Of a stretch of 64,000 nt of DNA, positions 44,181-51,537 are shown piece after piece (position 1 is the first letter of the stretch; each line of letters begins with the position of its first letter). The position numbers were made by a program, and so were the translations under genes. The notes beneath the pieces are model-generated. The model saw only the letters and a program-made list of their open reading frames with translations, made no database searches and was not told where the DNA came from. Origin of the DNA: Porphyromonadaceae bacterium UBA4262 (GTDB lineage: Bacteria; Bacteroidota; Bacteroidia; Bacteroidales; Muribaculaceae); contig DGWI01000041.1 of the NCBI GenBank assembly GCA_002396085.1, forward strand, positions 1 to 64,000, written 5' to 3'.

Positions 44181-45217
44181 AATACTCGTTAATACCTTTC
44201 GTTGTGTGCGTGATGTTTGGAGTCATGTCAGCCGTGGCACAGCACTGCCCATCGGTGCATTACTCCAACCATGCCCCAATTTGGATAGTAGATGGCGTTG
44301 AGGTTGAGGCAGAAGTATCAGCCGACGCTCTTTGGCTAGCCGACCCCATGGCAATTATTGCTTCGGCAATAGATGGTGTTGAGGTTGGTGACATCGTTGA
44401 TTATCGCATCGTTAAAGGCGATGAGGCAATTGCCCGCTACGGCAAACGTGCCGACGCTGGAGTCATCATTGTCACCACCCGCAACAATCTGTCCACTCAA
44501 CACACAATGAGCATCGAGGGTAGAAAACTCTATGACATCACGGCTCCTGTCCACTCACGTGAACACATCATTGCCCGTGTCATCCAGATGAGGCAATATA
44601 ATCGTCTGAAGGAAGAACATTTGTTTTTGACCCCACGATTTCGGGAGTTGGATCGAAAGGCCTCACTACTTGAAGAAACAGGCATTAAGTTCAAGCCGTT
44701 CGAGTGGAGCGGGAAACTCTCGGACAGAGGTAACTGGCCAGAGATTTGTGTCACGATAGGTGAAGTGAGATTAATCAACGATCATTGTGCCGAAGTCGAC
44801 ATGTGCTATCAGGATGATGATGACCGAGCATTCCCATACACTCTGATTCTCGCACTTGCTAATGGCAGATGGATGATTGACGATGTGCGCTGGACTGGAT
44901 TTGGCAATACATTGCAAAGCGAAGAAGCCATCCTTACCTACCAAGAAGAATTTGATTTCTTTACCAAAACTGGTACCGTAGAACAAATCATCAGCCGCAT
45001 CAAGGACCACACCAACCCATTCACACTAGAGGAAAACCGTTATAACGATGCCGAAAAGGATATCGCCACCATGCGAATGATGCAAGACTTGTTTAGAGCC
45101 CATCCTCAATATACCAAAGAATTGGGCATCGAGGTAAACAATATCATTACCAATTACGAAGCAGCCGCAATAGCGGCGGGGCATCTAAGTCCACACCCCT
45201 CTCTAAGAGTGAGATAA
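44177..45217 (+). CDS. Secreted protein with a TonB plug-like segment
   Basis: 346 residues. Signal peptide about 1-20 (ending VAQ). A segment at about 30-100 reads like the end of a SusC/TonB plug: PIWIVDGVEV, then DYRIVKGDEAIARYGKRADA and GVIIVTTRNN. No barrel follows. Instead there is a mixed helical/strand region (about 105-330) with the pattern VDMCYQDDDDRAFPYTLILA and NGRWMIDDVRWTG, seen in some DUF3828-like proteins. Start is the ATG of the ATGA overlap; the longer frame upstream lies inside pgeF. Confidence 0.78.
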   Translation: MKYSLIPFVVCVMFGVMSAVAQHCPSVHYSNHAPIWIVDGVEVEAEVSADALWLADPMAIIASAIDGVEVGDIVDYRIVKGDEAIARYGKRADAGVIIVTTRNNLSTQHTMSIEGRKLYDITAPVHSREHIIARVIQMRQYNRLKEEHLFLTPRFRELDRKASLLEETGIKFKPFEWSGKLSDRGNWPEICVTIGEVRLINDHCAEVDMCYQDDDDRAFPYTLILALANGRWMIDDVRWTGFGNTLQSEEAILTYQEEFDFFTKTGTVEQIISRIKDHTNPFTLEENRYNDAEKDIATMRMMQDLFRAHPQYTKELGIEVNNIITNYEAAAIAAGHLSPHPSLRVR

Positions 45218-45339
45218 TCGGATTAGTGGCAAAAATGCGATTAAGAGAGAGCCATGCGAGCTCGTTGATGGACGAGCGTGAGCATTTTATCTGAAATCCA
45301 CAATTCACAATCGTTAATAGGCGGTGACTCGGTAAAATA

Positions 45340-45388
45340 ACTGAAAAATTCTCAATTTTCAATTCTCAATTTTCAATTCTCAATTAAA
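45340..45388. repeat. Short direct repeats TTCTCAATTTTCAA
   Basis: Three to four direct repeats of TTCTCAATTTTCAA-type units. The same repeat occurs at about 47378-47406. Confidence 0.6.
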
Positions 45389-45393
45389 AGCAC

Positions 45394-45401
45394 TACCTTT
45401 G
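45394..45401 (+). promoter_or_regulatory. -7 box for tRNA-Ser
   Basis: TACCTTTG, 28 nt upstream of the mature tRNA 5' end. Confidence 0.5.
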
Positions 45402-45428
45402 CAGCCGAATTTGCGCCATTGACGCAAT

Positions 45429-45519
45429 GGAGTGATGCTCGAGTGGCTGAAGAGGCACGCCTGGAAAGCGTGTAACCGTCACAAGCGGTTCCCGAGTTCG
45501 AATCTCGGTCACTCCGCCA
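45429..45519 (+). tRNA. tRNA-Ser(GGA)
   Basis: Acceptor GGAGTGA pairs with TCACTCC; the anticodon loop CTGGAAA gives anticodon GGA (reads UCC/UCU). There is a long variable arm (GTAACCGTCACAAGCGGTTC) as in class II tRNAs, the T loop TTCGAAT, discriminator G and encoded CCA. Confidence 0.97.
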
Positions 45520-45522
45520 ACC

Positions 45523-45569
45523 AATCCCCCGTCCGAAAATTGTGTCGGCAGGGGGATTCGTGGTTTTTT
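45523..45569 (+). terminator. Terminator after tRNA-Ser
   Basis: AATCCCCC / GGGGGATT outer stem (45523-45530 with 45551-45558), an inner CCGA/TCGG stem, and TTTTTT at 45564-45569. Confidence 0.88.
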
Positions 45570-45684
45570 GAGAATTGAAAATTGTGTTCGTTTGAGTTCG
45601 TTTAGTTTGTTGTTTAGTTCACAGACAGAAGAACAAGAGGACCAAACAGTTCAAGAACACAAGGTGGGGATCAGACTGAAGAAC

Positions 45685-46581
45685 ATGGTTTTGAACAATA
45701 CACAGAGCAACATACGGGCCCATGTGGCAATGGTGACGGCAATGGTGCTATTCGGCATGATGTCGCCGCTGAGCAAGGATGCGATGAACAGTGGTCTCAC
45801 GGGGCAGCAGTTGGCCACGCTGCGCATCTGCGGCGGCACCCTGCTGTTCTGGGTGGCGCAGGTGTTCGCTCCCTGGCACACGGTCGCGCGCCGAGACTTG
45901 ATGCGACTGGCAGTGGCCAGCATCTTTGGTGTTGTGCTCTCGCAGGGTGGCCTCATCATGGGCATCAGCCGCACATCGCCCATCAATGCGACGATGGAGA
46001 TTACCGCACAACCCATCTATGTGCTGGTGTTATCGGCATTGCTGCTGCATCAACGCATCACTCCACTCAAGGCCTGCGGTGTGCTGCTGGGCTTTGCCGG
46101 TGCGGCAACACTGGTGCTGATGAACGTGGGTGACACTGGTGGCCGAGCGGCAAGCATAGTTGGCGACCTGACGGTGCTGGGTTCGCAAGTGGCGTTTGCA
46201 CTCTATCTGACCATGTTCTTGCCCGTGATTGCCCGCATCGACCCTCTGACCTTCAACCGCTGGATGTTCACCTTCGGCAGCATGATTCTGTTGCCGTTCA
46301 CGGCAAGCGACATGGCTGCGCTCGACTGGCAAGGCGTGTCGGCAAGAACTTGGTTTGATGTGGCCTACATCGTTGTGGCGTGTACCTTTGTGTGTTTCAT
46401 GCTGGTGGTCTATTCACAGCGCCGCCTGCACCCGACGGTGATGAGTTCCTACAACTACATCCAGCCGGTAGTGACCGTTGTGGGCAGCCTCGCCCTGGGG
46501 TTGGCCGTGCTTCAGTGGCAGCACCTCGTGGCGGCGGCACTCATCTTCACGGGCGTGTGGCTAGTCATCCGCAGCCACTGA
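45685..46581 (+). CDS. EamA/DMT-family transporter
   Basis: 298 residues with ten predicted membrane helices in two similar halves, the EamA pattern. Typical marks: MSPLSKDAMNSG near helix 1, QQLATLRICGGTLLFW, SPINATMEITAQPIYV ending helix 4, and in the second half SSYNYIQPVVTVVGSLALG. Members export or import metabolites such as amino acids or drugs; the substrate is not predictable. The start at the ATG at 45685 is preferred to an upstream TTG because the upstream 39 codons follow closely on the terminator and are not transporter-like. The 3' end overlaps the convergent gene by 21 bp. Confidence 0.85.
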   Translation: MVLNNTQSNIRAHVAMVTAMVLFGMMSPLSKDAMNSGLTGQQLATLRICGGTLLFWVAQVFAPWHTVARRDLMRLAVASIFGVVLSQGGLIMGISRTSPINATMEITAQPIYVLVLSALLLHQRITPLKACGVLLGFAGAATLVLMNVGDTGGRAASIVGDLTVLGSQVAFALYLTMFLPVIARIDPLTFNRWMFTFGSMILLPFTASDMAALDWQGVSARTWFDVAYIVVACTFVCFMLVVYSQRRLHPTVMSSYNYIQPVVTVVGSLALGLAVLQWQHLVAAALIFTGVWLVIRSH

Positions 46582-47214
46582 TGCCAACTTGCGGATGAGG
46601 GTGAGGCCGTCGCGCAAGGGGAGGATGACCCGCTCGACGCGCGGGTCGGCAGCGACGCGGTCGTTGAAGGTGCGTATGCCCAGCGTCTGCGCATCGTGGC
46701 AGGCCGGGTCGGTGACCTTGCCGTCCCACAGCGTGTTGTCGGCAATGATGTATCCGCCCTCGACTAGATGCTCCATCGCCAGGTCGTAGTAGGCGATATA
46801 GTCACGCTTGTTGGCATCAATATAAATCAGGTCAAATTTTCTATCTAGGTTATTCAATATCTCCACCGCGTCGCCAATGTGCAAGGTGATGCGGTCGGCC
46901 ACAGGCGATTGAGCCAGATGCTCGCGGATGAAGTCCTCGAGTTCGTCATCAATCTCGATGGTGTCGACATGAGCACCGTCGCGCAGCAGACCCTCGGCCA
47001 GGCACTGCGCCGAGTAGCCGCTATAGGTTCCCAACTCCAGCACGTTCAGCGGATTGACCATCTGCACCAACATCTTGAGCAGACGACCTTGCAGATGCCC
47101 CGAACACATGCGGGCATAGAGCAGACGCACGTGCGTGTCACGATCGAGCCGACGCAAGTGGGCTGGCTCGGCATCAATGTGAGCCAGGATATATTCTTCG
47201 AGTTCTTCGGTCAT
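46561..47214 (-). CDS. SAM-dependent O-methyltransferase
   Basis: 217 residues. Caffeoyl-CoA-type (methyltransferase 3) family: LELGTYSGYSAQCLAEGL (SAM site, about 58-75), IEIDDELEDFIREHL, DLIYIDANKRDYIAYYDLA (metal and substrate region), and DNTLWDGKV. A divalent-cation-dependent O-methyltransferase of unknown acceptor. It overlaps the convergent transporter gene end by 21 bp. Confidence 0.9.
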   Translation of the reverse strand: MTEELEEYILAHIDAEPAHLRRLDRDTHVRLLYARMCSGHLQGRLLKMLVQMVNPLNVLELGTYSGYSAQCLAEGLLRDGAHVDTIEIDDELEDFIREHLAQSPVADRITLHIGDAVEILNNLDRKFDLIYIDANKRDYIAYYDLAMEHLVEGGYIIADNTLWDGKVTDPACHDAQTLGIRTFNDRVAADPRVERVILPLRDGLTLIRKLASVAADD

Positions 47215-47247
47215 ACTTTTTTAATGCATTTAACTTTACTTGTCAGT

Positions 47248-47345
47248 AGTTAAGGGAGCCCCCCAAGCCCCCCTAAAGGGGGGTGTAGAAAGTGGCAGCC
47301 ACAACAGTAGTTCCCCCTTTAGGGGGTTAGGGGGCTCCCTTAACT
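47248..47345. repeat. 98-bp inverted repeat with G/C tracts
   Basis: Arms AGTTAAGGGAGCCCCC... and ...GGGGGCTCCCTTAACT pair almost fully and include AAGCCCCCCTAAAGGGG-type inner palindromes. The loop is about 30 bp. It would form a strong hairpin in either strand. It lies upstream of the methyltransferase gene and downstream of aroQ. I recall this G/C-tract type as widespread in Bacteroidetes. Confidence 0.85.
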
Positions 47346-47400
47346 AATCCAGAAGCTTAAATAATGCCTAATTTAATTCTCAATTTTCAATTCTCAATTT

Positions 47401-47820
47401 TCAATTCAAGAGAAGGTCAATGGCGCGGCGATAACTGTCCAGGCCGTGCCCCATGACGGTGGCGGCACACACATGACTCAGCATCGATGTGCGTCGCCAT
47501 GGCTCGCGACGGGTGATGTCGCTGATGTGCGTCTCGATGACGGGTGCTGTGATGGCGGCAATGGCATCGGCGATGGCAATGGAGGTGTGCGTGTAGCCAC
47601 CGGCATTGAGCACGATGCCGTCAACGCCGAATCCCACGCGCTGCAACTCGTCGATGAGGTCGCCCTCGTGGTTGCTCTGAAAGATGGTGAACTCCACGTC
47701 AGGATACCCGGTCACCAACTGCCGCAGATATTCATCTAGACTCTGCGTGCCATAGACCTCCGGCTCGCGTATGCCCACAAGATTGAGGTTGGGGCCATTG
47801 ATAATCGCTATCTTTTTCAT
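47401..47820 (-). CDS. aroQ: Type II 3-dehydroquinate dehydratase
   Basis: 139 residues. It dehydrates 3-dehydroquinate in the shikimate route. Motifs: INGPNLNLVGIREPEVYG with the catalytic Tyr, FQSNHEGDLID, LNAGGYTHTSIAIADAI, ETHISDITRREPWR. Length is typical for the dodecameric type II enzyme. The ATG at 47820 matches the family N-terminus (MKKIAIINGPN). Confidence 0.95.
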   Translation of the reverse strand: MKKIAIINGPNLNLVGIREPEVYGTQSLDEYLRQLVTGYPDVEFTIFQSNHEGDLIDELQRVGFGVDGIVLNAGGYTHTSIAIADAIAAITAPVIETHISDITRREPWRRTSMLSHVCAATVMGHGLDSYRRAIDLLLN

Positions 47821-47850
47821 GCCAAAAGACAAAATGTGGTTATTAGCTTG

Positions 47851-47881
47851 CAAAATTACAATGATAACGTCTAATCTCAAA
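47851..47881 (-). promoter_or_regulatory. Promoter of aroQ
   Basis: On the minus strand TTTG (47878-47881) and TAATTTTG (47851-47858) are 19 nt apart; the gene starts 31 nt downstream. Confidence 0.7.
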
Positions 47882-47890
47882 ATATTTTTA

Positions 47891-47898
47891 TATCTTTG
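47891..47898 (+). promoter_or_regulatory. -7 box for the membrane protein gene
   Basis: TATCTTTG, 52 nt upstream of the ATG at 47951; divergent from the aroQ promoter. No -33 box at the usual distance. Confidence 0.5.
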
Positions 47899-47950
47899 TT
47901 GGCAGATTCATGACGATAACTAACAACCAATAACTGAAAACTAACGAGAT

Positions 47951-48613
47951 ATGGAACCGATGACTCTTTGGCAATTCTATGCCGTATTCCTAGTGATGTG
48001 TGTGGTGGGCGTGGGCACCTGTGCAGCCATGTACTGGTTGGGCGCACGATGCCCGTTGCTGGGCCGCAAGCGTGACACCTGGGCCGAGAAAATCCGTGGC
48101 AAACTCATGATTGCCTTCCTCTTCATGGCCGCCATTTGCAGCATGTACACCCTTGAGGACGTGGTGCATGCCTTCACCAACGACCTGACAGATGTAGCCA
48201 CCGAGACCACGATGGATCTGGGCAAGCGTGCCATCGAGGGCGAAGATATCAGCCAAGACCTGAACAAACTCAATGACATCGAGATGCCCAAGGAGGGCGA
48301 GGTCATCTGGGGCGAATATGACAAGTCGCAAGAGAGCACCATCTATCTGCTGACGGGCTTCTGGTACTTCCTGGCATGGATGATCTATTTGGGCAACTTT
48401 GCCAAGTCGCCGTCCAGTTGGTGGCAAAAACTCTGCAAGATCATCGCCTACCCCCTGCTCACGTCATTCATACTGCTGTTCCCGCTCAACGCGCACTATA
48501 TCAACAGCGACGAACTCACAGCCCCACTAGTGATGCTAGGCATCGCCGGTGTGCTCATCCTCGTCTCGCACGACCGCACCCCGCTTCCCCCCGAACTCCC
48601 CTCTGCGTCCTAG
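47951..48613 (+). CDS. Inner-membrane hypothetical protein
   Basis: 220 residues with about five hydrophobic helices (about 7-30, 49-66, 130-150, 162-178, 190-206). Between helices 2 and 3 lies a soluble acidic loop (about 70-128; DLGKRAIEGEDISQDLNKLN). The C-terminus is P-rich (PLPPELPSAS). No family recognised. It is monocistronic between aroQ and repeat copy D. Confidence 0.75.
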   Translation: MEPMTLWQFYAVFLVMCVVGVGTCAAMYWLGARCPLLGRKRDTWAEKIRGKLMIAFLFMAAICSMYTLEDVVHAFTNDLTDVATETTMDLGKRAIEGEDISQDLNKLNDIEMPKEGEVIWGEYDKSQESTIYLLTGFWYFLAWMIYLGNFAKSPSSWWQKLCKIIAYPLLTSFILLFPLNAHYINSDELTAPLVMLGIAGVLILVSHDRTPLPPELPSAS

Positions 48614-48719
48614 ACGCGAAAACACTGAACTCACGGATATGAGCGCCTGTGGACAAAATTCAGCATGAGACTTATCAAACACAGATTATCATAAATAACC
48701 CGTTGGCAGAATTAATTTA
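48614..48719. other. Gene-free stretch before repeat copy D
   Basis: No gene seen. ACCCGTTGGCAGAATTAATT at 48699-48718 recurs at 49763-49782. Confidence 0.5.
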
Positions 48720-48995
48720 GGAGACTATATATCAGTTGTCCCCGATTACTGTAATATCGCTGAAAGCGATTGATTTGAATAACCGGGGGTGGAACGTAGT
48801 GACACCCTCGGATAGAATGCTGTCAATTATCCTCGCTGAAAGCGAGCACCTTGCAGCGAGGTAGTTTGTTTAGCAGTAGCCGAAGGTGTCGCTTCGCTCC
48901 ACCCTCGGTTACTTAAATTGTCGCCTCCGGCGACGATACTCTATGCGGTTAACAAACCTATTTTATCTACTGAGGACATCAGGTATATAGTTCCC
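48720..48995. repeat. Interspersed repeat, copy D
   Basis: Complete copy of about 276 bp. The left end GGAGACTATATATCAGTTGT is at 48720-48739; the right end (GGACATCAGGTATATAGTTC) is near 48974-48993. Interior: GGTGGAACGTAGTGACACC, CTCGCTGAAAGCGAG, GCAGCGAGGTAGTTTG, a CCGAAGGTG...CACCCTCGG hairpin and GTCGCCTCCGGCGAC. The last 170 bp are close to those of copy A. Confidence 0.82.
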
Positions 48996-49143
48996 TTGAT
49001 TTGAATAGATCTGTTGGATTTCTACCCGACAGGGCACTCCATAAAAAATTATTCGTTACCAGTTACTAATCCTCGCAATTTAATTAAATAATGTTAAACT
49101 TTGCGTAAAATTGTGATGAATCAAGGTCGAATTGGCCACTTGA

Positions 49144-49175
49144 TTTGGCAGAATCATTAAGAATGCTTAATTTTG
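49144..49175 (+). promoter_or_regulatory. Promoter of rimP-nusA-infB
   Basis: TTTG at 49144-49147 and TAATTTTG at 49168-49175 with a 20-nt spacer, 115 nt upstream of the rimP start. Confidence 0.72.
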
Positions 49176-49290
49176 CAGCGCATTCGTGAGAGGGGGCATT
49201 GGGCTTCCTCGTTTTTGTTATAATTGCGGGGTTCTGAGAGATATCTCACGCAGATTCCGCAGATTTAACGGATTAGTTTTAAAGGAACAG

Positions 49291-49755
49291 ATGATTGACA
49301 AGACAGAACTGACGCGCGTGATTGAAGAGGCCATCGATGGCACCGATCTGTTTCTGGTTCAGGTGACCGTCAGTGGCGACAATGTCATCAACGTCGACCT
49401 GGACAGCGAGTCGAGTGTCGACATCGCCCAGTGCGTGATGGTCAATGATGCGGTGCTTGCCGCGTTTGACCGCGATGTCGAGGACTATGAACTGACGGTT
49501 GGCAGTTATGGCATCACATCGCCCCTGCTGGTGCGCCGACAGTATGACAAGAACATCGGCGAGGAGGTCGAGGTTCTGACCCGCGACGGTCGCAAACTCA
49601 AGGGCGTGCTCACCGCAGCCGATGACGAGGGTTTCACCATCGAGGTGGCGACTAAGGTCAAGATTGATGGCAAGAAGCGCCCCGAGCTGCAGATGGTGCC
49701 CGAGCGCATCGACTACGACAACGCCAAGCAGACGTGCGTCAACATCAAGATATAA
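49291..49755 (+). CDS. rimP: Ribosome maturation factor RimP
   Basis: 154 residues. It helps 30S subunit maturation. Motifs: DLFLVQVTVSGDNVINVDLDSE (N-domain), VEDYELTVGSYGITSPL, and the SH3-like C-domain EVEVLTRDGRKLKGVLT...GFTIEV. First of the classic rimP-nusA-infB order. The ATG at 49291 begins the conserved part; 35 open codons upstream lie beyond the promoter and have no family match. Confidence 0.93.
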   Translation: MIDKTELTRVIEEAIDGTDLFLVQVTVSGDNVINVDLDSESSVDIAQCVMVNDAVLAAFDRDVEDYELTVGSYGITSPLLVRRQYDKNIGEEVEVLTRDGRKLKGVLTAADDEGFTIEVATKVKIDGKKRPELQMVPERIDYDNAKQTCVNIKI

Positions 49756-50114
49756 GTCAAAACCCGTTGGCAGAATTAATTGATTGATCAAGAATTAAAG
49801 AATCTAAGGAATAAATATTAACTATAGGAGGTGAGGAATTCATAAAACTCGAATATCACGAAATAGTAAATTCTTTAATCTTACAATTCTTGATAAAAAT
49901 TAAAATCGTGACTTTTATAGATAGTTTAACCAACTAATTCCGCCAATAGGTATGACAAAAGGGCAAGAGGACACAAGCAATTAAGAACAGAAGTTGTGAA
50001 ATGCTCCCCTGCCGACTTTCGGTCACGAATGTGAGGATTTCAGATTTATCTCCTCAACGAGAACTCGAGCGTTCGTGATTCACAATGTTTGAATAATAAA
50101 ATTGAAATAAAGAT
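49756..50114. other. Gene-free leader between rimP and nusA
   Basis: 359 bp without a gene, unusually long for this operon. It is AT-rich at 49760-49930, and ACCCGTTGGCAGAATTAATT at 49763 matches 48699. TCACGAA (50023-50029) can pair with TTCGTGA (50072-50078) just before nusA. Confidence 0.5.
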
Positions 50115-51368
50115 ATGGCAAAAAGAGAAGAAGCGGTCAACATGACCGACCAATTTGCGGAGTTCAAAGAGCTCAAGAACATCGACAAGACCACGCTCAT
50201 CAGCGTGCTCGAGGAGTCGTTCCGCAGCGTGTTGGCCAAGATGTTTGGCAACGATGACAACTTTGACGTGATTGTCAACCCCGACAAGGGTGACTGCGAG
50301 ATTTACCAGAACCTGGAAGTGGTTCCCGACGGTGAGGTCGAGAACGTCAACACGCAGATCTCGCTGAGTGACGCCCAGGCCGACGATGACCCCGATGCCG
50401 AGGTCGGCGAGGAACACACACGCAAGATTGACTTCGCCAAGTTTGGCCGCCGTGCTATCCTGAACCTGCGCCAGACACTGGCCAGCAAGATTCTGGACCT
50501 GCAGAAGGATGCCGTCTACAACAAGTTCAAGGAACTGGAGGGCGAGCTCGTCACCGGCGAAGTCTACCAGGTGTGGAAGCGCGAGGTGCTGCTGCTCGAC
50601 GACGAGAAGAACGAGTTGCTGTTGCCCAAGGATCAGCAGATTCCGACCGACATCTACCGCAAGGGCGACACCGTGCGCGCCGTGGTGCACAATGTCGACA
50701 ACAAGAACAACAATCCCAAGATCACCGTGTCGCGCACCAGCGAGGTGTTCCTGCGCCGATTGTTCGAGCTGGAGGTGCCCGAGATTCACGACGGCCTCAT
50801 CGTCATCCGCAAGGTTGCCCGCGTGCCGGGTGAGCGCGCCAAGATTGCCGTCGAGAGCTATGACGACCGCATCGACCCCGTGGGAGCCTGCGTGGGCGTG
50901 AAGGGTGCCCGCATCCATGGCATCGTGCGCGAGTTGCGCAACGAGAACATCGATGTCATCCCCTACACCAACAACCCGCAATTGCTCATCCAGCGTGCGC
51001 TGAGCCCTGCCAAGATCTCGTCTATCCGCCTGGACGACGAGGCCAAGCATGCCGAGGTGTTCCTGCGTCCCGAGGAGGTCTCACTGGCCATCGGTAAGGG
51101 CGGCCTGAACATCAAACTGGCCACAATGCTCACCGACTACTCGATCGACGTCTACCGCGATGTGGACGGTGGTGCAGAGGAAGACATCTACCTGGATGAG
51201 TTCCGCGACGAGATTGACGACTGGGTGATCGAGGCACTGAAGGAAATGGGCTGCGTCACGGCAAAGGCCGTTCTGCGCACCCCGCGCGAAGACCTCATCG
51301 AACAGGCCGACCTCGAGGAAGACACCGTCGACAACGTGCTGGCCATCCTGCGAGCAGAGTTTGAGTAG
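50115..51368 (+). CDS. nusA: Transcription termination/antitermination factor NusA
   Basis: 417 residues. N-terminal RNA-polymerase-binding domain (about 1-130), S1 domain (about 135-200; GELVTGEVYQVWKREVLLL), two KH domains (about 230-350; PVGACVGVKGARIHGIVREL and EVSLAIGKGGLNIKLATML). The short acidic C-terminus has one helix-hairpin part (LIEQADLEEDTVDNVLAIL) rather than the two AR repeats of E. coli. An insertion of acidic residues (DAQADDDPDAEVGEE) lies in the N-domain. Confidence 0.96.
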   Translation: MAKREEAVNMTDQFAEFKELKNIDKTTLISVLEESFRSVLAKMFGNDDNFDVIVNPDKGDCEIYQNLEVVPDGEVENVNTQISLSDAQADDDPDAEVGEEHTRKIDFAKFGRRAILNLRQTLASKILDLQKDAVYNKFKELEGELVTGEVYQVWKREVLLLDDEKNELLLPKDQQIPTDIYRKGDTVRAVVHNVDNKNNNPKITVSRTSEVFLRRLFELEVPEIHDGLIVIRKVARVPGERAKIAVESYDDRIDPVGACVGVKGARIHGIVRELRNENIDVIPYTNNPQLLIQRALSPAKISSIRLDDEAKHAEVFLRPEEVSLAIGKGGLNIKLATMLTDYSIDVYRDVDGGAEEDIYLDEFRDEIDDWVIEALKEMGCVTAKAVLRTPREDLIEQADLEEDTVDNVLAILRAEFE

Positions 51369-51369
51369 T

Positions 51370-51487
51370 GAAATAATTAAGAATTTATAATTCAAAATTT
51401 ATAATTCATAATTAAGAATGAAGACTGCCTATGGCACATCACTTGATTCTAAATTCTAAATTATTAATTCTTAATTCATAATTCACA
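51370..51487. repeat. AT-rich inverted repeat between nusA and infB
   Basis: AATTAAGAATTTATAATTC on the left and AATTATTAATTCTTAATTC on the right around a core of about 45 bp; same family as 31158-31262. Confidence 0.6.
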
Positions 51488-51537
51488 AAAAAGGTTTTCT
51501 CTAACTGATAACAACACAAGCAACCGTAAAGAAGAAT

